NCBI GenBank assembly: GCA_003697015.1 | Contig: RFGL01000332.1 | Span: 1-39,203, forward strand | Direction of reading: 5' to 3' | DNA: 39,203 bases | DNA from: Acidobacteriota bacterium | GTDB lineage: Bacteria > Acidobacteriota > Thermoanaerobaculia > Multivoradales > J023 | The notes under the pieces: model-generated | Databases searched by the model: none | What the model was told of the DNA's origin: nothing | The model's input: only the letters and a program-made list of their open reading frames with translations | Translations under genes and position numbers: made by a program | Shown: positions 9,025 to 19,543 of the stretch, piece by piece | Position numbering within the stretch: position 1 is the first letter of the stretch | Layout of the letters: each line of letters begins with the position of its first letter

Positions 9025-10002
9025 TCAGGGATCGGGATCGAGGTAACCGGTCGAAACGTAGCGCTCGGCGCTGTCGGGAAAGACCGTCACCACCCGTTTG
9101 CCCGGTCCCAGGCGGCGGGCGATCTGCAAGGCGGCGTTGGCGTTGGCGCCGGCCGAGCCGCCGATCAGCAGCCCCTCGGATCGCGCCACCAGGCGGGCGG
9201 TGGCGAAGGAGTCGTCGTCGTGCACCATGATCACCTCGTCGATCAGCTCCCGGGCCAGGACCGGCGGGATGAAGCTGACGCCGATGCCCTCCACCTTGTG
9301 GCGCCCGGGCTCGCCTCCCTGCAGGATCGAGCCGTTGGGCTCCACCGCCACCCGCAGGCAGCTCGGGGCGCGCTCGCTGAGAAAGCGGGCGATGCCGGAG
9401 AAGGTGCCGCCGGTGCCGACGCCGACCACCATGGCATCGATACGGCCCTCCATCTGACGCCAGATCTCCGGCGCCGTGGTTCGGTAGTGGATCTCCGGGT
9501 TGCCCGGGTTCTCGAATTGCTGCGGCACGTAGGCGCCGGGAATGCCGTCGGCGATCTCGCGAGCCTTCTTGATCGCCCCCTTCATGCCGTCCTCTTCCGG
9601 CGTCAGCACCACCGTGCCGCCGAGCGCCGCCATCAGCTTGCGCTTCTCGAGGGAGAAATTCTCCGGCACGCAGAGGATCACGCGATAGCCGAGCTGGACG
9701 CCGACCAGCGCCAGGCCGATGCCGGTGTTGCCGGCGGTGGGCTCGACCAGGGTGCCGCCGGGCTTCAGGTGGCCGTGCGCCTCGGCCCAGCGGATGAGCC
9801 CGATGCCCAGCCGATCTTTGACCGAGCCTCCGGGATTGAGCAGCTCGAGCTTGGCGAAGAGCGCCGCCCGCGGCGGCTCGGGTGCGAAACGGGTGAGCTC
9901 GATCAGCGGCGTGTTGCCGATCAGCTCGGCGGTGCTCTTGACCGCCCGCGGCGGGGCGGCGGCTGGACTGTCTTTCTCGGTGAGCATGGGGTTGGCGAGC
10001 AT
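9025..10002 (-). CDS. cysK: Cysteine synthase / cystathionine beta-synthase-type PLP enzyme
   Basis: 'IGNTPLIELTRF', 'LELLNPGGSVKDRLGIGLI', 'EPTAGNTGIGLALVG', 'GVGTGGTFSGIARFL'; ATG at 10002 preferred over TTG at 10017. Confidence 0.92.
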   Translation of the reverse strand: MLANPMLTEKDSPAAAPPRAVKSTAELIGNTPLIELTRFAPEPPRAALFAKLELLNPGGSVKDRLGIGLIRWAEAHGHLKPGGTLVEPTAGNTGIGLALVGVQLGYRVILCVPENFSLEKRKLMAALGGTVVLTPEEDGMKGAIKKAREIADGIPGAYVPQQFENPGNPEIHYRTTAPEIWRQMEGRIDAMVVGVGTGGTFSGIARFLSERAPSCLRVAVEPNGSILQGGEPGRHKVEGIGVSFIPPVLARELIDEVIMVHDDDSFATARLVARSEGLLIGGSAGANANAALQIARRLGPGKRVVTVFPDSAERYVSTGYLDPDP

Positions 10003-10101
10003 ATCAGCGCGGGTCAAAACACGGGCGGCCGATAATCGCCCGCAACGGGCGCGCCGTCAAGCCCATCACCCCACCATGACGCCTGTGTGGCGGCGCCGTG
10101 G

Positions 10102-10353
10102 TCAGGACGTGGCGCTCGGCGAGCAGCAGGCCGGCGCCGGCGGGCTCAGCCCGGCGGCGGGCGGTGGCGACGGGTGGGGGGCGGTGCAGACCCGGATCAG
10201 GCCGGCGGTGAGGGCGAGCAGGAGAAGCAGGCGCCAGAGGCCGCGGGCGCCGCGCCAGGAATCGGGCAGGAGCGGCGGCAGCTCGCCGGCGGGGGCGGGC
10301 TGCGTCGCCGGCGCCGCCGCCTCTTCCCGCGCCTGATCCGGAGTCTCGTTCAT
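10102..10353 (-). CDS. Hypothetical small single-TM protein
   Basis: 'MNETPDQAREE...GLWRLLLLLALTAGLIRVCTAP'; start uncertain. Confidence 0.35.
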   Translation of the reverse strand: MNETPDQAREEAAAPATQPAPAGELPPLLPDSWRGARGLWRLLLLLALTAGLIRVCTAPHPSPPPAAGLSPPAPACCSPSATS

Positions 10354-10419
10354 CCCTGCCGCCTTTTCCGTCCGCCGGCAGCGTAGCATCCGCCGAGCCG
10401 TGACGGCGGCCCCGGCGCA

Positions 10420-10452
10420 TAAAAAGCGACGCCGGGTTGCCGGCGCCGTTTC
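10420..10452 (-). terminator. Rho-independent-terminator-like hairpin with U-tract, minus strand
   Basis: Minus strand GGCGCCGG-CAAC-CCGGCGTCGCTTTTTAT (stem with one G:U, then T5). Confidence 0.6.
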
Positions 10453-10605
10453 GGGGGAGAGGGGATGGAGGCGGCGGAGTCGGAGGACCTCCGAGCCGGT
10501 GCGGGAGGTAGATGCGATGCTTCCGGCTCAGGTCCCTGCTGCTCCGTCGGATGATCAGCTTACGGCCGCCGTCCCAATGGCTGCGACCTCCATCGGGGCG
10601 GGACG
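10420..10605 (-). ncRNA. Candidate structured RNA (long 3' UTR or small RNA), family not recognised
   Basis: Consecutive minus-strand hairpins CGTCCC...GGGACG and GGACCT/GAGCCGG...CCGGCTC/AGGTCC with C-rich loop CTACCTCCCGC, ending in a terminator-like hairpin; no convincing ORF. Confidence 0.3.
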
Positions 10606-10628
10606 CCACACGCCGGCGCACGGGATCG

Positions 10629-10650
10629 GCCCCACCCCGAGGGGTGGGGC
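10629..10650. terminator. Perfect 10-bp stem hairpin GCCCCACCCC-GA-GGGGTGGGGC just downstream of the DUF547 fusion gene
   Basis: Perfect inverted repeat, also flanked by GGATCGGC/GCCGATCC; no U-tract. Confidence 0.55.
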
Positions 10651-10665
10651 GAGCAGCCGATCCGG

Positions 10666-13600
10666 TCACGACGCGGGCTGCTCGTTGAGCGACCAGTCAT
10701 AGGGCAAGTAGTCGAGCTCATAGCGCCCCGCCTCCAGGTAGGCGCGGTCCTCCTCCCCGAGGTAGTGGCTGACGAAGTTGAGCACCGCCCGCTCGCGCTC
10801 GCCGTGGCCGGCGAAGCTGTCGGCGCGATCGGGCCCCGGGGCGAAGCGGGGGACGAAGTCCTCGCCGTACCAGTCGAAGATCTTCGACAGGTAGACCTTG
10901 GCCGCCTGGCGATCGATGCGCAGTCCGCTTTCCGGCCGTGCCAGCCAGCGACGCACCTGATCGTCGAGCTGCCGGTCGAGGCGCTCGGCGACGAAGGGTT
11001 CGCCGCGCAGGGGCGGGCAGCTCATCGCCGCGCACACCAGCGCGGCGTGGATGCGCGGCTCGTCGTAATCGACGCGCAGGATCTTGTGCTCGATGTCGTT
11101 GAGCGTCAGCGCCTCCCCCATCACCGTATAGGGCGTGTCCCAGACGTTGGGGATCCAGCGGATGCCGCGCGGGTGAGCGAGGGTCAGGGCGGCGTTCCTG
11201 AGGCCGCGCTCGAGCGGGTAGTGGTCGACGATGGCGTAGAGGGTGAGGGCGTTGTAGGCGTTGATCCAGAAGGCGATCCGGGCGTCGTCGTCCCAGGCCT
11301 CGAAGGTCGTGCGGTCGAGGGCGGCGACGGCGGAGCGGAAGGCATCGAGGTCGCCCGGTTCCGCCTTGAGGCCGGCGTAGTCGACCAGGCCGCGCTCGTC
11401 GACCCGCTCGAGAACCCGGGCGTAGGCGGCGTAGGAGAAGGCGCTCGTTTCGGCGCTCGTCGCCGTCGCCGCAGGATCCGCCGCCGTCGCCGTCGCCGCC
11501 GGGGCACCGTCGGATACCGCGGCGACGCCGGCGCCGACCGCCGCCAGCAGCAGCACCGCAAGGGTGGCGACCGCCGCCTTGGCCAGCGCCGGCATGGGCT
11601 CGCCGCGCCGCCAGCCGTGGAAGCGCTCAAGCCAGCGCAGCAGGCGCTCCGGTGCGTGCGCCTTGCGCCAGTTGCCGGCGGCGTACTTGTTGGCCTCCGC
11701 CAGGGTCGGGTAGGGGTGCACGGTGCCGAGGATCTTGTTGAGGCCGACGCCGTGCTTCATCGCCAGAACGTACTCCGCCAGCAGGTCGCCGGCGTGGGGG
11801 CCGACGATGGTCGCGCCGAGAATGCGATCCTTGCCCGGCACGGTCAGCACCTTGACCATGCCGTAGGCCTCGCCGTCGGCGATCGCCCGATCGAGGTCGT
11901 CGATGCCGTAGGTGGTGACCTCGTACGGGACGCCCTGCTCGCGGGCTTCGAGCTCGTTGAGGCCGACCTTGGCGACCTCGGGATCGGTAAAGGTGGTCCA
12001 GGGGATCACCCGGTAGTCGGCGCGGAAGGTCTTGAGCGGGCTGAAGAGGGCGTTGACGGCGGCGTACCACGCCTGATGGGCGGCGGTGTGGGTGAACTGG
12101 TAGGGCCCGGCGACGTCGCCGCAGACGTAGACGTTGGGGAAGTTGGTGCGCATGAAGTCGTCGTGGCGGACGGTGCGGTCGACCTCCACCCCGAGCTCCT
12201 CGAGCCCGAAGCCGCGGGTGCGTGCCCGGCGCCCGAGGGCGACCAGCACGCGGTCGAAGTCGACCCGCACCTCCCCGCCGTCGGCGGTCTCGCACAGCAC
12301 GTAGGCCTGGCCGTCGTCGTCCTTGCCGAAGCTCTTCGCTTTGTGGCCGGTGAGCACCCGCACGCCCTCCTCCTCGAAGCGCTTCAGCACCAGGGCGGAG
12401 ACGTCCGGGTCCTCGCGGCTCAGGATGCGCGGCAGCATTTCGATCTGGGTCACCTGCGAGCCCAGGCGGGCGAAGGCCTGAGCCATCTCCGAGCCGATCG
12501 GCCCGCCCCCCAGCACCACCAGCCGCTCCGGCCGCTCCTTGAGCTGCCAGAGGTTGTCGCTGGTCAGGGGGTCGACCTGATCGAGGCCGGGGATCGGCGG
12601 CACCAGCGGCGTGGCGCCGGTGGCGATGATGACGTTGCGGGTGGTGAGCAGGCGGTCGCCGACCCGCACCGTCCAGGGGGATTCGATGCGTGCCTCCCCC
12701 TGGATGCAGTCGACCCCCAGGCTCTGGTAGCGCTCGACCGAGTCGTGGGGCTCGACGGTCTCGATCACCCGGTGGACGCGCTGCATCACCTCGCCGAAGT
12801 CGTAGTCGACCGTGGCGCTGCGAAAGCCCCAGTCCTCGGCCCGCCTGGCGTAGTGCAGCATCTTGGCCGAGCGGATCAGGGCCTTCGACGGTACGCAGCC
12901 GGTGTTGAGGCAGTCGCCGCCCATCTTGTGCTTCTCGATCAGCGCCACCTTGGCCTTGACCGCGGCGGCGACGTAGGAGGCCACCAGGCCGGCGGAGCCG
13001 GCGCCGATCACCACCACGTTGTAGTCGAAGCTGCGCGGCCGCCGATGGCCGCGGTAGACCCGCCGCGCCTTGATCAGGGCGACGATCCGGCGGGCGATCA
13101 GCGGAAAGAGGCCGAGCAGGGCGAAGGCGCCGAGGAGGCCGGGGGAGAGCAGGCCCGAAGGGGAGTCGATCTGCGCCAGCTGGGTGCCGGCGTTGACGTA
13201 GACCGCGGTGCCCGGCAGCATGCCGAGCTGGCTGACCCAGTAGAAGGTGCGCGCCGGCATGCGGGTCAGGCCCATGCCGAGGTTGATCAGGAAGAAGGGG
13301 AAGATCGGGATCAGGCGCAGGGTGAAGAGGTAGAAAGCCCCTTCCCGCTCGATGCCCTCGTTGAGCCGCCGGAGCTTGGCGCCGTAGCGCCGTTGCACCT
13401 CGTCGCCGAAGACATAGCGCGCCACCAGCATGGCCAGGGTGGCGCCGATCGAGCTGGCGAAGGAGACGACGACGGTCCCCACCCCCAGGCCGAAGAGCAG
13501 GCCCGCAGCCAAGGTCATGATCGTCGCTCCCGGCAAGGAGAGCGCCGCCATCAGCACGTAGGCGACGAAGAAACCGGCGATCCACAGCACCGGCCGCGCC

Positions 13601-13743
13601 GCGGTGGCGGCCTGCAGCTCGGCCTGACGGGCCTTGAGATTGGCGAAAGTCAGCTGCTCGTGCCACCCCTGCTGGAAGAAGACGGCGGCGAGCGCGGCCA
13701 CCAGCAGGAGAATGGCGAGCTTCTTGAGGCTTGCGGTGTTGAT
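10666..13743 (-). CDS. Triple-domain protein: TVP38/DedA-like membrane domain + FAD pyridine nucleotide-disulfide oxidoreductase + DUF547
   Basis: TVP38 motif region 'LSLPGATIMTLAAGLLFGLGVGTVVVSFASSIGATLAMLVARYVFGDEV'; 'VVVIGAGSAGLVASYVAAAVKAKVALIEKHKMGGDCLNTGCVPSKALI'; C-terminal 'IAFWINAYNALTLYAIVDHYPLERG...RIHAALVCAAMSCPPLRGEPF'. Start placed at a putative AUC; no ATG/GTG/TTG nearby. Confidence 0.85.
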   Translation of the reverse strand: MNTASLKKLAILLLVAALAAVFFQQGWHEQLTFANLKARQAELQAATAARPVLWIAGFFVAYVLMAALSLPGATIMTLAAGLLFGLGVGTVVVSFASSIGATLAMLVARYVFGDEVQRRYGAKLRRLNEGIEREGAFYLFTLRLIPIFPFFLINLGMGLTRMPARTFYWVSQLGMLPGTAVYVNAGTQLAQIDSPSGLLSPGLLGAFALLGLFPLIARRIVALIKARRVYRGHRRPRSFDYNVVVIGAGSAGLVASYVAAAVKAKVALIEKHKMGGDCLNTGCVPSKALIRSAKMLHYARRAEDWGFRSATVDYDFGEVMQRVHRVIETVEPHDSVERYQSLGVDCIQGEARIESPWTVRVGDRLLTTRNVIIATGATPLVPPIPGLDQVDPLTSDNLWQLKERPERLVVLGGGPIGSEMAQAFARLGSQVTQIEMLPRILSREDPDVSALVLKRFEEEGVRVLTGHKAKSFGKDDDGQAYVLCETADGGEVRVDFDRVLVALGRRARTRGFGLEELGVEVDRTVRHDDFMRTNFPNVYVCGDVAGPYQFTHTAAHQAWYAAVNALFSPLKTFRADYRVIPWTTFTDPEVAKVGLNELEAREQGVPYEVTTYGIDDLDRAIADGEAYGMVKVLTVPGKDRILGATIVGPHAGDLLAEYVLAMKHGVGLNKILGTVHPYPTLAEANKYAAGNWRKAHAPERLLRWLERFHGWRRGEPMPALAKAAVATLAVLLLAAVGAGVAAVSDGAPAATATAADPAATATSAETSAFSYAAYARVLERVDERGLVDYAGLKAEPGDLDAFRSAVAALDRTTFEAWDDDARIAFWINAYNALTLYAIVDHYPLERGLRNAALTLAHPRGIRWIPNVWDTPYTVMGEALTLNDIEHKILRVDYDEPRIHAALVCAAMSCPPLRGEPFVAERLDRQLDDQVRRWLARPESGLRIDRQAAKVYLSKIFDWYGEDFVPRFAPGPDRADSFAGHGERERAVLNFVSHYLGEEDRAYLEAGRYELDYLPYDWSLNEQPAS

Positions 13744-13954
13744 GGCGAGTCCCCTTTGTCGGCAGTTAGGGTTGTCGATGCCGTCTCGTCCCGGCGTCTG
13801 CGCCGGCCGGGTCAACGGCCGCTGGTGAGATGCGCCCCGACCTCCGATCGTTTCACGCGGTACGGTGCTGGGAGCTACCGGAGGTCGCGTGCTGCCAGAG
13901 CTACGGCCGGCGAACCGGCGCGGATTGAGCGCGCCGGCGCATAGAATCGGCGGC

Positions 13955-14360
13955 ATGATGCAGAACCGGAAGAGGATCACGGTCTCGACCGGCACGCCGT
14001 GGGAAGAACGGGTGGGCTACTCGCGCGCGGTGCGGGTCGGCGACCGCATCTTCGTCACCGGCACCGTCGCCGTCGGCGCCGACGGCCGGCCCCACCCCGG
14101 CGACGCCTACGCCCAGGCCAGGCGTGCGCTCGAGATCATCGGCGACGCCCTGGCCCAGGCCGGTGCCAGCCTCGCCGACGTGGTGCGCACCCGCATCTAC
14201 GTCACCGACGTGGAGCGCGACTGGCAGGGTGTCGGCCGCGCCCACGCCGAGGTCTTCGGCGACGTCCGCCCGGCCACCACCATGGTCGAGGTCAGCAAGC
14301 TGATCGCCCCCGAATACGTGGTCGAGATCGAGGTCGACGCCATCGCCGGCTCGGGGCCTC

Positions 14361-14374
<14 letters not shown>
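13955..14374 (+). CDS. RidA/YjgF/YER057c family protein
   Basis: 'GYSRAVRVGDRIFVTGTVAVGADGRPHPGDAYAQARRALEIIGDALAQAGASLADVVRTRIYVTDVERDW'. Confidence 0.9.
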
Positions 14375-16316
<1,942 letters not shown>

Positions 16317-16712
16317 GACGACTCCGTCCGTGATCCGCCGGCTGACCCGAGGTCTCATCCCGCTAGCAGCCCCCCTCGTCATGTGCCGGAAGCCCCGATC
16401 TTACTATGCCAGCCGCCCACAGCCTAGCAGTCCGTGATGGAGCTCCCGCCGCCGCGGGTGAGCGAGCCCCCAGACGGCCGAATCGCCGGTGGACGCGCCC
16501 GGCGACTCCCGAATCGCCGGTCGTCTTCGACCCGGAACCAGCGCCGGCGATTCCGCGCCCCCGCACCGCCAAACGTCGGCTTCCACGATCGACAGGAGGG
16601 TCACTCCAAACCTTCGACCGCGACGTCGGCCAGTCTGGCCCGCGGCTCTACGGCAGCCGATTCTCGCTCGAATCTGGGGCTCGGCCCTCTCTCCGGCCGT
16701 TCGGCATCGGCG

Positions 16713-17768
16713 TCAGCCGCCATCGCGTTCCCGCGCCCAGCGCTCGCGCCAGTAGCGACGCTGCCAATGCTCGACGTTGCGATTGTGCTCGCTCAGGGTG
16801 CGGGCGAAGACGTGGCTGCCGTCGTTGCGGCTGACGAAGTAGAAGTAGGGCACCGCCGCCGGCGCCGCTGCGGCGCGCAGGCTGGCGAGGCCGGGGGAGC
16901 AGATCGGCCCGGGGGGCAGGCCGGCGTAGACGTAGGTGTTGTAGGGCGAGTCGTAGCGCAGGTCGGCGCGGCGCAGGTTGCCGTCCCAGTCGCCGCGCTG
17001 CTTGATGGCGTAGATCACCGTCGGGTCGGCGTCGAGCCGCATGCCGCGGCGCAGGCGGTTGGCGAAGACGCCGGCGATGGCCGGTCGCTCGTCGTCGAGC
17101 AGGGCTTCTTTCTCGACGATGCTGGCGAGGGTGACGACGGCGCGCACGCCGCCGCCGAGTGCGGGGTCGCGGTCCGCCGCCAGCAGCGGCGCCACCTGCT
17201 CGGCGTAGCGGCGGCGGAAGGTGGCGACCAGGGTGTCGACGATGGTCCGGGCGCTGGTGCCGCGGGCGAAGTGGTAGGTGTCGGGGAAGAGGTAGCCCTC
17301 GAGGTCCGTCGCCGCCGGATCGAGGTCGGCGATGCGCGACGGGTCCTCCATCTCCCGTCGCAGGGCGCCGGCGTCGCTGAAGCCGGCGGCCTCGATGGCG
17401 GCGGCGACCTCGCTCAAGGTCAGGCCCTCGATCAGGGTCAAGGGGTAGGCGACGACGGCACCGCGGATCAGCTTGGCGAGCACCTCGGGGGTCGACAGGG
17501 GGGCGTCGAAGCGGTACTCGCCGGCCTTGATCGGCGGGTCGCCGAGGACGTAGACCAGATAGAGGCGGGCGAGGCGGGCGTCGGCCAGCACGCCGGCCGC
17601 CGCCAGCTCCTCGAGCACCGCCCGCGCCGCCTGGCCCGGCCGCACCTCGAAGCCGAGCTCGCCGTCGTACCCCCGGTAGGGCTGGTGGATCGCCCACCAG
17701 CTCCAGCCGGCGGCGGTGATCCCCGCCACCGCCAGGAGCGCCGCCGCGCGCAGCAGCCGGCGCCTCAT
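16713..17768 (-). CDS. mltG: Endolytic murein transglycosylase MltG (YceG)
   Basis: 'LTLIEGLTLSEVAAAIEAAGF', 'LEGYLFPDTYHFARGTSARTIVDTLVATF', 'LASIVEKEALLDDERPAIAGVFANRLRRGMRLDADPTVIYAI'. Confidence 0.95.
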   Translation of the reverse strand: MRRRLLRAAALLAVAGITAAGWSWWAIHQPYRGYDGELGFEVRPGQAARAVLEELAAAGVLADARLARLYLVYVLGDPPIKAGEYRFDAPLSTPEVLAKLIRGAVVAYPLTLIEGLTLSEVAAAIEAAGFSDAGALRREMEDPSRIADLDPAATDLEGYLFPDTYHFARGTSARTIVDTLVATFRRRYAEQVAPLLAADRDPALGGGVRAVVTLASIVEKEALLDDERPAIAGVFANRLRRGMRLDADPTVIYAIKQRGDWDGNLRRADLRYDSPYNTYVYAGLPPGPICSPGLASLRAAAAPAAVPYFYFVSRNDGSHVFARTLSEHNRNVEHWQRRYWRERWARERDGG

Positions 17769-18238
17769 CGCTCCACCCCCGCCGCCGGCGCTGCCTCGAG
17801 CGGCCGGCCGCCGCCGTCGAGGGCCTCCTGGAGCAGGATCTGGGCCGCCACCATGTCGCGGCGCTCCTCGGCGCTGCGCCGGTCGGCGCCGATGCGGGCC
17901 AGGCGGCGCCGCGCCTCGTCGGTGGTCAGCGCCTCGTCCACCAGGCGCAGGGGCAGGCCGGTGGCCCGCATCAGCTTGCGGCCGAAGCGGCGCACCCGCT
18001 CGCGCGACGAGCTCGGCTCACCGCTCGGCCGGTGGGGATCGCCGAGCACCAGCAGGCCGACGTCCTCGCGGCGGGCGATGGCCGCGATCCGGTAGACCGC
18101 CCGGCGATCGCTCCGGCGCTCGACGACCTCGAGCGGCAGGGCGTAGCGGCCGGCTGGATCCGACAGCGCGAGGCCGATGCGGCGCTCGCCGAAATCGATC
18201 CCCAGGGCGCGGGTCGCAGGCGGTTTCGGCTTGTTCAT
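17765..18238 (-). CDS. ruvX: Holliday junction resolvase-like RuvX (YqgF)
   Basis: '[31 protein letters not shown]', '[14 protein letters not shown]', '[15 protein letters not shown]'; ATG at 18238; ATGA overlap with mltG. Confidence 0.92.
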   Translation of the reverse strand: MNKPKPPATRALGIDFGERRIGLALSDPAGRYALPLEVVERRSDRRAVYRIAAIARREDVGLLVLGDPHRPSGEPSSSRERVRRFGRKLMRATGLPLRLVDEALTTDEARRRLARIGADRRSAEERRDMVAAQILLQEALDGGGRPLEAAPAAGVER

Positions 18239-18353
18239 GGGCAGGCGTCCGGCGGTGGGCGGGAGGCGCGCGGCTGTGGTACGATCGCCGCCGCAACCCA
18301 GCGTCCCGGCGCGCGTCGTGCCGGGCTCAGCAGGCACATCGTCGGGAGCTATT

Positions 18354-19543
18354 ATGCAGGAAGTCGTCATTCTGAGCGCTGCCCGCACGCCCATCGGCGC
18401 GTTCCAGGGCGCCCTCGCCCCGCTCACCGCCCCGCAGCTCGGCGCGCGGGCCATCGCCGCCGCCATCGAACGCGCCGGGGTGGAGCCGGCGGCGGTAGAG
18501 CAGGTCTACATGGGCTGCGTGCTGCCCGCCGGCCTGGGGCAGGCGCCGGCCCGCCAGGCCACCCTCGGCGCCGGCTGTCCGACGTCGACCGGCGCGGTGA
18601 CGTTGAACAAGGTCTGCGGCTCGGGCATGCGGGCGGTGATGAGCGGCGCCAACGACCTGCGCTGCGGCGACTACAAGCTGGTGGTGGCCGGCGGCATGGA
18701 GAGCATGAGCCGGGCGCCCTACCTCCTGCCCGGCGTACGCGACGGCCTGCGCCTGGGGCACGGCAAGGTGGTCGACTCGATGATCCACGACGGCTTGTGG
18801 GATCCCTACAAGGACCAGCACTGGGCAACTGCGCCGAGACCTGCGCCGCCGAGTACGCGATCGATCGCCAGGCCCAGGACGACTACGCCGCCGACAGCTA
18901 TCGCCGCGCCCGGGCGGCCACCGAGCAGGGCCTCTTCGCCGCCGAGATCGTGCCGGTCGAGGTCCCCCAGCGCCGCGGCGAGCCGCACCGGGTCGAGCGC
19001 GACGAAGAGCCCGAGCGGGTCGACTTCGAGAAGATGAAGCGCTTGCCGCCGGTCTTCCAGCGCGACGGCGGCACCGTCACCGCGGCCAACGCCAGCAAGA
19101 TCAACGACGGCGCCGCGGCGCTGGTGCTGACCACCGCGGACGAGGCCGCGCGGCTGGGCCTGCGGCCGCGCGCCCGGCTGGTGGCGCAGGCGACCTACGC
19201 CCAGGAACCGGAGTGGTTCACCACCGCCCCGGTCGGCGCCGTGCGGCGGCTGCTCGAGCGCGCCGGTCTCGCGGCCGGCGACGTCGATCTCTTCGAGATC
19301 AACGAGGCCTTCGCGGTGGTGGCCCTGGCCTGCATGGCCGAGCTCGGGATCCCCCGCGAGCGGCTCAACGTGCACGGCGGCGCCGTCGCCCTCGGCCATC
19401 CGATCGGCGCCTCCGGGGCGCGCATCCTGACCACCCTGCTGCACGCCATGGAGGCGCGCAACGTCCACCGCGGCTGTGCCGCGATCTGTCTCGGCGGCGG
19501 CGAGGCCACCGCCGTCCTGATCGAGCGAGAGGTTGAAGCTTGA
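18354..19543 (+). pseudogene. Acetyl-CoA acetyltransferase (thiolase) with an apparent -1 nt frameshift at about 18821/18822
   Basis: N-part '[21 protein letters not shown]...[38 protein letters not shown]...[15 protein letters not shown]' continues in another frame as '[22 protein letters not shown]...EINEAFAVVALACM...LNVHGGAVALGHPIGASGARI'. Expected CAC-ATG-GGC reads CAC-TG-GGC. Confidence 0.85.

Noticed and set aside
10425-10450. SAM-I riboswitch near the cys/met genes (minus strand contains CCGGCAACC)
   Set aside because: Only the short CCGGCAACC loop string matches; the GAGGGA and GATGAAACC segments and kink-turn are absent. It is better explained as a terminator hairpin.
13846-13862. 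Third parS-like site (CGTTTCACGCGGTAC) upstream of ridA
   Set aside because: Core is CACGCG, not CACGTG, and the right half does not match; insufficient.
10765-13944. 1059-aa plus-strand ORF antisense to the triple-fusion gene
   Set aside because: Low-complexity R/G/A/V/D composition with no domain; typical antisense ORF in very high-GC DNA. The minus-strand protein has clear motifs.
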